Source of the DNA: Pseudomonas fluorescens HK44
GTDB taxonomy: Bacteria > Pseudomonadota > Gammaproteobacteria > Pseudomonadales > Pseudomonadaceae
Assembly: GCF_000217955.3 (NCBI RefSeq)
Contig: NZ_AFOY02000019.1
Coordinates: 62,001-126,000 of the forward strand
DNA: 64,000 nt
Reading direction: 5' to 3'
Under the pieces are notes generated by a model that searched no databases, was not told the DNA's origin, and worked only from the letters and a program-made list of their open reading frames with translations. The position numbers and the translations under genes are program-made. Numbering within the stretch: position 1 is the stretch's first letter; each line of letters starts with the position of its first letter. Below are positions 52,725-61,839 of this stretch, one piece after another.

Positions 52725-52849
52725 TTTCTTGTTCTCCGCAGGCTGATTCGGTTGAACACAGTCTTGCGGCGTGCGGCGTTTCAGAGAACGGCAGGAAAGG
52801 CCAAAAGGGGATAGATATGGCCAAAACCTATGACCGAAATTCGCCCCTT

Positions 52850-52992
52850 TGTGGCGAGGGAGCTTGCTCCCGCTGGTCTGCGCAGCAGACCCGAACGGAA
52901 CACTGCGTTCTCCATTTAAATAACGGTTGCCGGTTTTACGACTGCTGTGCCCGAGCGCGGACCGGCCGGCGGGAGCAAGCTCCCTCGCCACA
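52850..52992. repeat. REPIN (GTGGCGAGGGAGC type)
   Basis: Left arm TGTGGCGAGGGAGCTTGCTC and inverted right arm GAGCAAGCTCCCTCGCCACA, with about 103 bases between. Same family as the element at 42208. Confidence 0.85.
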
Positions 52993-53000
52993 GGAGAGCG

Positions 53001-53993
53001 TCAAGGCCTGAACTGGCTCGGCGCCACGCCGCTCCAGCGTACAAACGCATGGCGGAAGCTTGCTGTTTCACTGAAGCCTAAAGCCTCGGCGATGCGGTAG
53101 ATCGGCAGCTGATCTTCGTACAGCATCTGCTTGGCGCGCTCAAAGCGCAGTTCGTCGAGCAATTCCTGATAGCTGCACCCCAAATCCTTCAGGTGCCGAC
53201 GCAGAGTCCGCGCCGAGCAGTTCATCTGTTCGGCCAGGCCTTCAAGGCCTGGCGCGGCGTCGAGTTGGGCGGCGAGCAGTTGGCGGATCCGCCCTAGCCA
53301 CGCCTGGCGTCCAGTGAATTCGGTGTTCTGTTTGCGGCAGCGTTCGGCCATGGCCTGATGGGTGATGCTGTCGGCCAGCGGCAAGGGCTGGTCTAGCCAG
53401 TGTTTGTCGAAGGCGAAAGCGTTATCGGTGCCGTCGAAGCGCAGGGGGCAATCAAAGTGCGTCGCGTAGCTGGCTTGATAATCCGGTGCCGAATGTTCGA
53501 AACGGGCACCCAGCAGCGGCAGTGGATGACCGAGCAGGTCGTCGCAGATGACTTTCAGCGAGACCAGGCAAAACTCGGCGTTGAACACCGCCAGCGCCGG
53601 ATGTTCCCGGTAATCGGCGGCGGCGAACCAGATGCGGTCGCCATCCTCCTCAAGGCTTAGCTCGAAAAGTGTTCCCAACAGCGCCGGATAGCGCAGCGCC
53701 AGGCGCAAGGCGTCACCGAAGGTGTCACTGGTGAGCAGGGCATAACCGAGTATGCCGTAGGACGAAACGTGCATCCGCCGGCCCAGTTCCAGGCCGATGT
53801 CACGCTTGAGCGCGACCGCGTTGGCGCAGACCTGCATTTCCTGGTTGGTGGTGATTCGCGTGTCGGCACGGCTCAGATCAGCGGCGCTGATGCCGCTGCC
53901 GGCCAGCAGCGCCTCACTTGAAAGCCCGTCGGCCTTGAAGGCGTTGAGCACCAGGGAAACGGCGTTGAGGGTCGTAAGGTGGGAGTGGAGCAT
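53001..53993 (-). CDS. AraC-family regulator (Arabinose-binding type N-domain)
   Basis: Start at ATG 53993 (MLHSHLTTLNAVSLVLNAFK). The 330-residue product has a long N-terminal domain (Arabinose_bd, PF12625-like; GRRMHVSSYGILGYALLTSD) typical of OruR/ArgR-side AraC regulators. Its C-terminal HTH_18 is LEGLAEQMNCSARTLRRHLK and IYRIAEALGFSETASFRHAF. Target genes are unknown; the nearby asparaginase and polyamine genes are candidates. It is followed by a REPIN. Confidence 0.88.
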   Translation of the reverse strand: MLHSHLTTLNAVSLVLNAFKADGLSSEALLAGSGISAADLSRADTRITTNQEMQVCANAVALKRDIGLELGRRMHVSSYGILGYALLTSDTFGDALRLALRYPALLGTLFELSLEEDGDRIWFAAADYREHPALAVFNAEFCLVSLKVICDDLLGHPLPLLGARFEHSAPDYQASYATHFDCPLRFDGTDNAFAFDKHWLDQPLPLADSITHQAMAERCRKQNTEFTGRQAWLGRIRQLLAAQLDAAPGLEGLAEQMNCSARTLRRHLKDLGCSYQELLDELRFERAKQMLYEDQLPIYRIAEALGFSETASFRHAFVRWSGVAPSQFRP

Positions 53994-54050
53994 GGGCGAT
54001 TCCGGCCTTTGGGTGGCTGGAAAGGAGCAAGTTGTGTGCCGAGCCACAAA

Positions 54051-54082
54051 CCTGTGGGAGCGAGCAGGCTCGCTCCCACAGG
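54051..54082. repeat. Single REP palindrome (GTGGGAGCGAGC type)
   Basis: CCTGTGGGAGCGAG and CTCGCTCCCACAGG are perfect 14-bp arms around CAGG. It lies between the AraC gene start and the asparaginase stop. Confidence 0.85.
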
Positions 54083-54094
54083 TTTTGTGTGGTG

Positions 54095-55099
54095 TCAGCT
54101 AAGTTCGCCGCAAAGGTCGAGTTCTACCAACCGCCGAACCTCTGCCGTATCCAGATCTGCCCCCAGCAACGCATGCAATTTGCCAAACGCCGCTTCACGG
54201 GTCATGCCGCCGCCGGACAATACGCCTACGCCTCGCAGACGGCTGCCTGCTTCGTAGACGTCCAGCTCAACCCCGCCTTCATGGCACTGGGTGATCGCGA
54301 CCACCACGATCCCCTGATCCCACGCCCGCGCAAGGCTGGCGAGAAACTCGGGGTTGTCACTGGGCCCGGTGCCGCTGCCAAAGCATTCCAGCACCAGCCC
54401 CTGAATACCGCTGTTGAGTACACCGTCGAGTTGCTCGGCGCCGATGCCGGGGAACAGTGGCAGCACGCCAACCTTGGCCAGTTGCTTGGGTTGGCGGTAA
54501 TTCAGTTGCGAAGGAATCGGAACTGCCTTGGCTCCACCGCCCTGGCGTTGCAGACGAGCAAACGGGTGCCGGCCGAAGCTGCGAATTTTTGCGCAATGGG
54601 TCGGGTCCAGCAGCTCGCCGTGGAAGTACAACTGCACGCCCGGTGCCAGGCCTTGGCCGAGGGCGACCAGCGCACCGCTGAGGTTTTCCCAGGCATCGCT
54701 GTCAGGCACGCCGGCCGGCAGCATGGAACCAGTGAACAGCACTCGTGCATTCAGGCCAAGCAATTGAAAACTCATGGCGGCGGCGCTGTAGGCCAGGGTG
54801 TCGGTGCCGTGCAGGATCAGCACGCTGTCGCAGCCGTCGACGTCGACCGCTTCGATGACCGCGTCGCGCAGGCGCTGCCAGTAGGCCGGGGTCATGTTGG
54901 CGCTGTCGATCAGCGGGGTCATTTCTCGGAAGCGCCAGTTCGGCACCACCAGGTCAGGCTGGCTATGCAGGTAGTCGCGCATCCGGGCTTCGAAACCGGA
55001 CGCCGGGGCCAGGCCGTTGGCGCTGGCTTGCATGCCAATGGTGCCACCGGTGTAGAGCACCATGACGTGCTGCGCAGCAGGGTAGGAATTGGAAATCAT
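54095..55099 (-). CDS. ansA: Type I L-asparaginase
   Basis: Start at ATG 55099 (MISNSYPAAQHVMVLYTGGT). The 334-residue product has the two Thr active-site motifs, YTGGTIGM (residues 16-23) and LILHGTDTLAYSA. There is no signal peptide, so it is cytoplasmic. It hydrolyses asparagine to aspartate and ammonia. It lies beside an AGCS amino-acid symporter and upstream of aspA, which deaminates aspartate. The pair asparaginase-AGCS recalls PAO1 PA2252-PA2253. Confidence 0.92.
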   Translation of the reverse strand: MISNSYPAAQHVMVLYTGGTIGMQASANGLAPASGFEARMRDYLHSQPDLVVPNWRFREMTPLIDSANMTPAYWQRLRDAVIEAVDVDGCDSVLILHGTDTLAYSAAAMSFQLLGLNARVLFTGSMLPAGVPDSDAWENLSGALVALGQGLAPGVQLYFHGELLDPTHCAKIRSFGRHPFARLQRQGGGAKAVPIPSQLNYRQPKQLAKVGVLPLFPGIGAEQLDGVLNSGIQGLVLECFGSGTGPSDNPEFLASLARAWDQGIVVVAITQCHEGGVELDVYEAGSRLRGVGVLSGGGMTREAAFGKLHALLGADLDTAEVRRLVELDLCGELS

Positions 55100-55123
55100 C
55101 AGGTGGTCTCCGCAAGAGATGAC

Positions 55124-55151
55124 TGTGGGAGCGAGCAGGCTCGCTCCCACA
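55124..55151. repeat. Single REP palindrome (GTGGGAGCGAGC type)
   Basis: TGTGGGAGCGAG and CTCGCTCCCACA are perfect 12-bp arms around CAGG, between ansA and the symporter gene. Confidence 0.85.
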
Positions 55152-55202
55152 TGTAGTTCACTTTAGCTGACGGGCGCAGGGGATGCGCCCGTCGTTTACC
55201 CA

Positions 55203-56654
55203 TCAGCGTTGCGCTGCAGGTACGCCTTGCGGCTCGGCTTCGGCCTTTGGAGCGGCGGCTGGCGGGTTGGCTGGCCAGGCGTTGAGGTCCAGGTCCAGGT
55301 CCGGGAATTTGCTCGAATCGAACACTGGCGTCTTGATGCCTGCAGCACGCTGGTCATCGTAGTCACGCAGGATGCGCATGCCGACCTTGAACAGCAGGAA
55401 CAGCGCGATCAGGTTGACGAATGCCAGCATGGTCATGGTGATGTCGGCAAATGCGAACACCGTGCTGAGGTTCTCGATAGCACCCCAGAAGATCAGCACC
55501 AGGACCAATGCGCGATAGCCCATCAGCGCTTTACGGTTGTCACCGATCAGGAAGCGCAGGTTGCTTTCGCCCAGGTAGTAGTTGTAGAGGATCGAGGTGA
55601 ATACGAACAACGCCAGCGCGACGCTGATGAACATCCGGCCCCAATCGCCGACGACCGCCGCCAGGGAGTTCTGGGTCAGGGCAATGCCGTCACCTTCGAA
55701 GCCTGGGGTGTAGAAACCCGACAGCAGAATCAGCAATGCGGTGCAGGTGCAGATCACGAAAGTGTCGAGGAATACGCTGAACGCCTGAACCACGCCTTGT
55801 GCGACCGGGTGCTCGACCGAGGCCACAGCGGCCACGTTCGGTGCACTGCCCAGGCCCGCTTCGTTGGCGAACACGCCACGCTTCACGCCCATGATGATGG
55901 CGCTGCCGATCAGGCCGCCGAAGGCCTGGTCCAGACCAAAGGCACTTTTGACGATGGTCATCAGCATGCCCGGCACGTGATCGAATTGCAGCACGATCAC
56001 GTAGAGGGTCACGGCGATGTAGACCAGTGTCTTGACCGGCACCAGCAGGTCAGCGATTGCGGCGATGCGCTTGATCCCGCCGACGAACACCAGGCCCAGC
56101 AACACGGCCAGACCGAGACCGGTGTAGGTGGTGTCGAGGCCAAAGGCATTGTTCAGCGAGTGAGTCACGGCATGGGCTTGCAGGCCGTTGAAGGCGAAGC
56201 CGAAGGTGACCAGCAGCAGGAATGCCATGATCATCCCCAACCAGCGCTTCTGCAGGCCGTGCTGGATGTAATAGGACGGGCCGCCACGGAACTGGCCTTC
56301 GGAGTCGCAGCGCTTGTAGAGCTGGCCGAGGGAGCATTCGAAGAAGCTGCTGGACATGCCGACCAGTGCGGTTACCCACATCCAGAACACCGCGCCTGGG
56401 CCGCCAAGGGTCACAGCGATGCCGACACCGGCAATGTTACCTGCGCCGACGCGGCCGGCGAGGCTGAGCATCAGTGCCTGGAAGGAGCTGAGTTGACCGG
56501 CGCTGCTGCGCAGGCTGTCGCGGAAGACCGAGAACATGTGGAAAAAGTGACGCAGCTGAACGAAACGCGAGCGGATCGTGAAGTAGCTACCGAGCCCGAC
56601 AATGAGCACGATCAGTACTTTCCCTGAGAGGAAGTCGTTAATGACTTCGAGCAT
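55203..56654 (-). CDS. AGCS-family sodium/alanine-glycine symporter
   Basis: Start at ATG 56654 with GAGGAATA upstream. The 483-residue product has about eleven membrane segments. SLAGRVGAGNIAGVGIAVTLGGPGAVFWMW is the family's signature region with GxGNIxG, and GVFANEAGLGSAPNVAA is another AGCS motif. It brings in alanine, glycine or a related amino acid with sodium. Its C-terminus ends in a Pro/Ala-rich tail. It is co-oriented with ansA, which follows about 100 bases on. Confidence 0.92.
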   Translation of the reverse strand: MLEVINDFLSGKVLIVLIVGLGSYFTIRSRFVQLRHFFHMFSVFRDSLRSSAGQLSSFQALMLSLAGRVGAGNIAGVGIAVTLGGPGAVFWMWVTALVGMSSSFFECSLGQLYKRCDSEGQFRGGPSYYIQHGLQKRWLGMIMAFLLLVTFGFAFNGLQAHAVTHSLNNAFGLDTTYTGLGLAVLLGLVFVGGIKRIAAIADLLVPVKTLVYIAVTLYVIVLQFDHVPGMLMTIVKSAFGLDQAFGGLIGSAIIMGVKRGVFANEAGLGSAPNVAAVASVEHPVAQGVVQAFSVFLDTFVICTCTALLILLSGFYTPGFEGDGIALTQNSLAAVVGDWGRMFISVALALFVFTSILYNYYLGESNLRFLIGDNRKALMGYRALVLVLIFWGAIENLSTVFAFADITMTMLAFVNLIALFLLFKVGMRILRDYDDQRAAGIKTPVFDSSKFPDLDLDLNAWPANPPAAAPKAEAEPQGVPAAQR

Positions 56655-56941
56655 GGAGTATTCCTCGCTGTTTTTTGTGTAGGCAAATGCTGGGCGGTCC
56701 GACACATCGCGTTACACCAGTCTGCGCGCAGCACAACGGGTGGGGCGAGGTTCGTCCCGGTTCCATATCGCGGGTTTGTTATTAGTTCGGGTTTCGCATG
56801 GGTTTGGGCCTCGTTACCCGACGACCGCCTCACGCGAAAGGGGCGCGCACTATACCTATCAGTGGCGGCGCCGTCTGCACGGTTGTGGTGCGTACGATGA
56901 AACGACGCCTTGAAAACACCTGACCTTTTCGAGTCAGGCTC

Positions 56942-57036
56942 ATGGGGGAGCGAGCCTGCCTCGCGATGCCAGACACGCTGCGGTCCATCAGAGCCAACCG
57001 CGTTATCGTTCATCGCGAGCAGGCTCGCTCCCACAG
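56942..57036. repeat. REPIN (GTGGGAGCGAGC type), left arm worn
   Basis: The left part GGGGGAGCGAGCCTGCCTCG has a mismatch and an added C. The right arm GAGCAGGCTCGCTCCCACAG is intact. Between them are about 55 bases. Lies between the symporter promoter and the aspA terminator. Confidence 0.75.
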
Positions 57037-57060
57037 GTTCTGCTTTGTTGCCAAAGAGTT

Positions 57061-57093
57061 AAAAAAAAGGGCCTGGAGAATGATCTCCAGGCC
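57061..57093 (-). terminator. Rho-independent terminator after aspA
   Basis: GGGCCTGGAGA and TCTCCAGGCCC form a perfect 11-bp stem with loop ATGA. Seven A at 57061-57067 give the U-run on the minus strand. It lies 54 bases after the aspA stop. Confidence 0.93.
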
Positions 57094-57147
57094 CTCAAAA
57101 GGTGAGAGGTGTCTAGTCCCTCGACCTGGTGAGCAGTAACGACAGCG

Positions 57148-58572
57148 TTAGGCTTTCAGTGGTACCAGACGCGGAGCAATCATGTTTTCCGGGCGCAGGA
57201 TGTCGGCGAGCATGGCGTCGTCGAGCAAGCCTTCTTCGCGCACCAGTTCCAGCACGCCGCGGCCGCTTTCAAGAGCGATACGGGCGATGCGGGTGGCGTT
57301 TTCATAGCCGATGTACGGGTTCAGCGCGGTGACCAGACCGATCGAGTGCTCGACCAGTTCGCGGCAGCGGGCTTCGTTGGCGGTGATGCCGACGATGCAG
57401 TGCTCGCGCAGCATGTCCATGGCGCGTTGCAGCAGGCGGATCGAGTCGAAGATCTTGAAGGCGATCAATGGCTCCATCACGTTCAGTTGCAGCTGGCCGC
57501 CTTCGGCGGCGATGGTCAGTGCCAGGTCGTTACCGATGATCTGGAAGGCCACCTGGTTAACGGCTTCCGGAATAACCGGGTTGACCTTGCCTGGCATGAT
57601 CGAGCTGCCTGGCTGACGCGCTGGCAGGTTGATTTCGTTGATGCCGGTGCGTGGGCCGCTGGACAGCAGACGCAAGTCGTTGCAGATCTTCGACAGCTTG
57701 ACCGCGGTGCGCTTGAGCATGCCGGAGAACAGCACGAAGGCGCCCATGTCGGAAGTGGCTTCGATCAGGTCGGCGGCCGGTACCAGCGGTTGACCGCTGA
57801 TCAGTGCCAGACGCTCAACGGCCAGGTGCTGGTAGCGCGGGTCGGCGTTGATGCCGGTACCAATCGCGGTGCCCCCCAGGTTCACTTCGGTCAGCAGTTC
57901 CGGTGCCAGTGTCTTCAGGCGTGCCAGGTCTTCGCTCAGGGTGGTGGCGAAGGCGCGGAATTCCTGGCCAAGGGTCATCGGCACGGCGTCTTGCAGCTGG
58001 GTACGACCCATCTTCAGAACGTGGCTGAATTCTTCACCTTTGGCCGCGAACGACTGGATCAGGCTGTCGAGGCTGGCGAGCAGGGCGTCGTGACCCAACA
58101 GCAGACCCAGGCGGATGGCCGTCGGGTAGGCATCGTTGGTCGACTGCGCCATGTTCACGTCGTTGTTCGGGTGCAGGTATTGGTATTCGCCCTTGCTGTG
58201 GCCCATGGCCTCCAGCGCGATGTTGGCGATGACTTCGTTGGCATTCATGTTGGTTGAAGTGCCAGCGCCACCTTGAATCATGTCCACCACGAACTCTTCG
58301 TGGAAATCGCCGCGGATCAGGCGGGCACAGGCTTCGCTGATGGCAGCGTGCTTGGCGTCGCTCAGGTGACCCAGCTCGCGGTTGGCGTCAGCAGCAGCCT
58401 GCTTGACCATTGCCAGACCCACAACCAGCTTCGGGTAATGCGAAATCGGAACGCCGGAGAGACGGAAGTTGTTCACCGCTCGCAGGGTCTGGATGCCGTA
58501 ATACGCTTGAGCCGGTACTTCGAGTACGCCAAGCAGGTCTTTTTCGGTGCGGAAAGATGCAGCGGAGGACAT
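57148..58572 (-). CDS. aspA: Aspartate ammonia-lyase
   Basis: Start at ATG 58572 (MSSAASFRTEKDLLGVLEVP), as in relatives; ATG 58584 is an alternative. The 474-residue product has the fumarase/aspartase signature GSSIMPGKVNPVIPE, with the catalytic Ser. Substrate blocks are GAGTSTNMNANEVIAN and HPNNDVNMAQSTND. It interconverts aspartate with fumarate and ammonia. A LysR regulator is divergent from it. Its place beside the asparaginase and AGCS genes suggests one Asn/Asp catabolic neighbourhood. Confidence 0.95.
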   Translation of the reverse strand: MSSAASFRTEKDLLGVLEVPAQAYYGIQTLRAVNNFRLSGVPISHYPKLVVGLAMVKQAAADANRELGHLSDAKHAAISEACARLIRGDFHEEFVVDMIQGGAGTSTNMNANEVIANIALEAMGHSKGEYQYLHPNNDVNMAQSTNDAYPTAIRLGLLLGHDALLASLDSLIQSFAAKGEEFSHVLKMGRTQLQDAVPMTLGQEFRAFATTLSEDLARLKTLAPELLTEVNLGGTAIGTGINADPRYQHLAVERLALISGQPLVPAADLIEATSDMGAFVLFSGMLKRTAVKLSKICNDLRLLSSGPRTGINEINLPARQPGSSIMPGKVNPVIPEAVNQVAFQIIGNDLALTIAAEGGQLQLNVMEPLIAFKIFDSIRLLQRAMDMLREHCIVGITANEARCRELVEHSIGLVTALNPYIGYENATRIARIALESGRGVLELVREEGLLDDAMLADILRPENMIAPRLVPLKA

Positions 58573-58752
58573 GATAGAAATCATCTCGATATGGACCCGG
58601 TCTGTGCCGGAACGCTGCGAATGCTAGGCTTGTGGGAAATTTTGGGCCAATGCTGTTAAGCACTGCCCTATGCATATTCGGCATAATGCCCGTGTGACGC
58701 CGTGTGTACGGCGAACGTGTGACCTAAATTGGTGCGTGTCCGGGAGGACGTG

Positions 58753-59661
58753 ATGAATCTGGAAAGCAAATGGCTGGAGGACTTTAGTGCCCTGGCCGCC
58801 ACCCGCAGCTTTTCGCAGGCCGCCGAACGGCGCTTTGTGACTCAGCCGGCATTCAGTCGGCGGATCCGCAGCCTGGAAGCCGCATTGGGGCTGACTCTGG
58901 TCAATCGCTCGCGAACACCGATCGAACTGACGGCGGCGGGGCAGCTGTTTCTGGTCACGGCGCGTACGGTGGTCGAACAGCTCGGCGAAGTGCTGCGGCA
59001 TTTGCATCACCTCGAAGGCGGGCAGGGCGAAGTGATGCAAGTCGCTGCCGCTCACTCCCTGGCCCTGGGTTTCTTTCCGCGCTGGATCGCACAGCTGCGC
59101 AACGAAGGCCTGAACATCGCCACGCGGCTCGTGGCGACCAACGTGGGCGACGCCGTGCACGCGTTGCGCGAAGGCGGTTGCGATCTGATGCTGGCGTTTT
59201 ATGACCCGGATGCGGCCATGCAAATGGACCCGGAGATTTTCCCGTCACTGCACCTGGGCGATACCGAAATGCTCCCGGTCTGTGCGGCCGATGCCGACGG
59301 CAAACCGCTGTTTGACCTCGAAGGCGAGGCCAGCGTGCCGCTGCTGGCCTACAGCGCCGGGGCTTTTCTCGGGCGTTCGGTGAACATGCTGCTGCGCCAG
59401 CGCGCGCTGCGTTTCACCACCATTTATGAAACCGCCATGGCCGACAGCCTGAAAAGCATGGCGCTGGAAGGGCTGGGCATCGCCTGGGTGCCGCAGCTCA
59501 GCGTGCGTGCCGAACTGGCGCGCGGTGAGCTGGTGGTCTGTGGCGGCGCGCAATGGCACGTGCCACTGGAGATTCGCCTGTACCGCTGCGCACTGGTGCG
59601 CAAGGCGAATGTGCGGTTGTTGTGGCGCAAACTTGAGGGTGGCGCTGCAGCGAGCGCATAA
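58753..59661 (+). CDS. LysR-type regulator, probably of aspA
   Basis: Start at ATG 58753 with GGGAGGA upstream. The 302-residue product has the LysR winged helix (FSALAATRSFSQAAERRFVT, QPAFSRRIRSLEAALG) and a LysR-substrate domain. It is divergent from aspA (180 bases between starts), a typical arrangement for control of the neighbouring gene, and it corresponds to PAO1 PA5428. No clear T-N11-A box is singled out. Confidence 0.9.
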   Translation: MNLESKWLEDFSALAATRSFSQAAERRFVTQPAFSRRIRSLEAALGLTLVNRSRTPIELTAAGQLFLVTARTVVEQLGEVLRHLHHLEGGQGEVMQVAAAHSLALGFFPRWIAQLRNEGLNIATRLVATNVGDAVHALREGGCDLMLAFYDPDAAMQMDPEIFPSLHLGDTEMLPVCAADADGKPLFDLEGEASVPLLAYSAGAFLGRSVNMLLRQRALRFTTIYETAMADSLKSMALEGLGIAWVPQLSVRAELARGELVVCGGAQWHVPLEIRLYRCALVRKANVRLLWRKLEGGAAASA

Positions 59662-59664
59662 GGT

Positions 59665-59698
59665 GCCATAGGCGCGAGAGTCATCTCGCGCCTATGGC
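59665..59698. terminator. Long hairpin between LysR gene and metzincin A
   Basis: GCCATAGGCGCGAGA and TCTCGCGCCTATGGC form a perfect 15-bp stem with loop GTCA. It lies 3 bases after the LysR stop and 5 bases before the convergent gene's stop, so it may end both transcripts. There is no good T-run. Confidence 0.65.
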
Positions 59699-59703
59699 AA
59701 GTT

Positions 59704-60378
59704 TCAATATCGGCTATCGACATAGTCCTTTATGCGTTTTCTGTTGCCTTCGCTAAAGACGAAACAGTTCGATCGAAGGGGTAAGGGTTCGAACATGAAC
59801 GTTTCGCACCACCAGCCGTTATAAAACACTTCGCCTTCTTCATGGACGGCATTGAACGTATGTCCCAGTTCATGCCCGATCGCCTGTTTGATGTCGAGCG
59901 AAGCAATAGCCGCCGTTCCGGGTTCACTTGCGATACCACCAATACCGCCAAATACCGGACCACCATTAATGAAGTCGTTGGTGATCAACAGTATTCGGTC
60001 ATTGCTTGATACGGGGAATTCATTGCGGTCATGCCGTAGTTTTTTATACTCCCACGCCAGCTTCTTCCAATCTTCAAGCATGTTACTTTGGTCTTTGGAT
60101 TTATAGTTGAAGTTGGTGTAAGGAGGTCTGTTTCGATCAAAAATAACCTGAATTTTTCGACCGGTAATGTTCTCGAATTCAGCGGTGAAAGGGCGAATAT
60201 GATCAGCGTAGGTCGAGCTTCGTTTCGCCGCCGGCACATCATCGTGGAAGATCGCAAAAAGCCGGATGGGATTCGCAGGGTCATCGTTAAGTTTGTCTGG
60301 AGTATCGACAGCGTGTGCGCTCAAGTTAATCATGAGTGCGAGGATAAAAGTAATGATTGGTTTTAATGATGCGTACAT
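59704..60378 (-). CDS. Secreted metzincin-like zinc protease (metzincin A)
   Basis: A 224-residue precursor with a signal peptide (MYASLKPIITFILALMINLS, cut after AHA). HELGHTFNAVHEE at residues 169-181 gives the zinc site HExxHxxxxxH with a third His at 179; the usual Gly is Asn here. YNGWWCETFM, a few residues on, could carry the metzincin Met-turn. There are two Cys in the mature part. The paralogue upstream has the classical motif. It is AT-richer than its neighbours, with no close housekeeping relation, so probably acquired. The substrate is unknown. Confidence 0.72.
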   Translation of the reverse strand: MYASLKPIITFILALMINLSAHAVDTPDKLNDDPANPIRLFAIFHDDVPAAKRSSTYADHIRPFTAEFENITGRKIQVIFDRNRPPYTNFNYKSKDQSNMLEDWKKLAWEYKKLRHDRNEFPVSSNDRILLITNDFINGGPVFGGIGGIASEPGTAAIASLDIKQAIGHELGHTFNAVHEEGEVFYNGWWCETFMFEPLPLRSNCFVFSEGNRKRIKDYVDSRY

Positions 60379-60763
60379 GGCTTTGTCTCGTAGGGGTATC
60401 GCTCTCGGTAAATTTTAAGAGGGCAATGTCAGGTTTTGGTTAGCGATGCTGAAGTAGGTTTGGCATTGCTGAGTGCTATTTTTATATCGAGCATGAGTGT
60501 TCGAATGTTACTTCTCCGACACTGTTATTTTTATTGAACCGTTGGGGAAGGCGGTACGTGTTTGACCTTCGAGTGAATAACCAACGCTTCTTGATTTATA
60601 TCAGCGGGTGACCTGTCGTTTCTGCCCGCAGAAGAGGGCAGGATTCGAGGTGGTCACCGCTCGTCCTGTCGCAAGCTGAAGGAGGGTGCTGCTGGTCTTG
60701 CTGCTGAGATGGGTGAAATACAAGTCAATGCCTCTCACCCAGGGATAAATTATTTTGCGGAGG
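60379..60763. other. AT-rich intergenic region between the two metzincin genes
   Basis: 385 bases, much more AT-rich than the genome mean, with no convincing gene. It must carry the promoter of metzincin A. A short hairpin CTGCCC-N8-GGGCAG lies near 60629. TGGGTGA and TCACCCA, about 18 bases apart near 60710-60741, may fold after metzincin B. Confidence 0.5.
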
Positions 60764-61471
60764 TCAGTCGAATTGACTGAGATAGTTGCGAATATTGTCG
60801 CGGTTCTTTTCGCTGAAATGGTAGTAATTACCTCGAACCGGAGAGTTGAGGTCATATTTCATAATCGTGTCATGCCACCAGCCGTTGTAGACGATATCCG
60901 AATCTTCATGGGTGGCGCCGAACATATGACCTATTTCGTGAGCAGGCGTCAGGTAGGAATCGATCGTAGCCATTGCGCTCTGACCTCTATTAAAAGCGAT
61001 TCCCGCGACGCTGCTGTTCATCTTGCTACGAGTGAGTAACAGAAATTTGTCCAGATTAGGATTGAAAGGGAATGTTGTATCCGCTTTCGATTTCAATTCT
61101 TTAACCTTATTTTCCCACCCGCGAAGGGCCTCTGCAGCGTTTTCATTTCTGTAGTTGTAATTGGTCATTTTCGGAGTTGTGGATTGAGAGTTGAAAATAA
61201 CCGTAACCGCGCGGCCGGAGATGTCTTCAAGTTCGGTCTCCAGCCAAGAAAAGTAGTTATCGTAGAGCTTGCCTTTATCGTGATCATCAAGATCGTCGTG
61301 GATAAAAACGAGTAAAAGAATGGGCTTTTTGGGGCGGTCAGGTGGCCCATCATTTACCAGCGAACGTTTGTGTCGCACTGGCGTCAGTGCATCATTTTGC
61401 GCCACCTCATTATCTTCAATTGTGTCATCTTTCAGATGATCAATGATCTGACTTGCTTTGCCTTTGTTCAC
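60764..61471 (-). CDS. Metzincin-like zinc protease without signal peptide (metzincin B)
   Basis: The start is GTG 61471 with AAGGA 8 bases upstream. The 235-residue product has no hydrophobic signal; its first 45 residues are charged (MNKGKASQIIDHLKDDTIED). The zinc site is HEIGHMFGATHED at residues 178-190, the full metzincin HExxHxxGxxH(D) consensus, followed by YNGWWHDTIM as Met-turn candidate. It shares with metzincin A the fold blocks FIHDD/FHDD, DISGR/NITGR, TNYNYRNE/TNFNYKSK and YNGWW. Absence of a signal suggests delivery by another system, a leaderless cytoplasmic role or an N-terminal propeptide; none can be chosen from sequence. Confidence 0.7.
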   Translation of the reverse strand: MNKGKASQIIDHLKDDTIEDNEVAQNDALTPVRHKRSLVNDGPPDRPKKPILLLVFIHDDLDDHDKGKLYDNYFSWLETELEDISGRAVTVIFNSQSTTPKMTNYNYRNENAAEALRGWENKVKELKSKADTTFPFNPNLDKFLLLTRSKMNSSVAGIAFNRGQSAMATIDSYLTPAHEIGHMFGATHEDSDIVYNGWWHDTIMKYDLNSPVRGNYYHFSEKNRDNIRNYLSQFD

Positions 61472-61830
61472 GTCATAGTCCTTTATGTACTTCCCGCAGG
61501 AGAGGGGTTGGTTGTTGTTTATCTGTGGGTCAACGATGTTTACGGTTGTGGTGATGCGGGGTGTATAGGTTGTGTGGTATTTCTATTTGAGGTTGTAAGT
61601 TAAGTTTGGCCGCGTAGCGTGGCAAGTTTCAAGTTGTTCTTTGATGTGTCTGAAGTGTTGTTGGTGTAAGAACTCGGAGCACAAAATAGTTATAGGTTTT
61701 TGCGCTATAGAGGCCAGCGCGACTGCCACGGCTAAGCGCTTTATTGGTTGACTTTCGAGTCAGTAATCCGGGCTTTTAGTGATCTATGACAGATGGTCGG
61801 CCAAGGGGCTGTTTATCTGCTTCATTGAGG
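61472..61830. promoter_or_regulatory. Upstream region of metzincin B and purE
   Basis: About 360 bases with no convincing gene; a 77-codon plus frame (61370-61603) overlaps metzincin B and is very hydrophobic at random. The AT-rich part next to 61471 probably holds the metzincin B promoter. Composition returns to the genome's normal near 61820. Confidence 0.45.
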
Positions 61831-61836
61831 TATACT
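61831..61836 (+). promoter_or_regulatory. Candidate purE -10 element
   Basis: TATACT resembles the sigma-70 -10 consensus. The -35 region (about 61808-61813, GCTGTT) is weak. Transcription would start near 61843 and give a leader of about 108 bases to the purE ATG. Confidence 0.45.
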
Positions 61837-61839
61837 GCG

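Noticed and set aside
54032..55156. 374-codon open frame antisense to ansA
   Set aside because: Shadow of the asparaginase gene; it also begins inside the REP palindrome.
55209..56627. 472-codon open frame antisense to the AGCS symporter
   Set aside because: Composition (very rich in Gln, His, Glu, Asp) is that of a shadow frame; the minus frame has clear membrane segments and family motifs.
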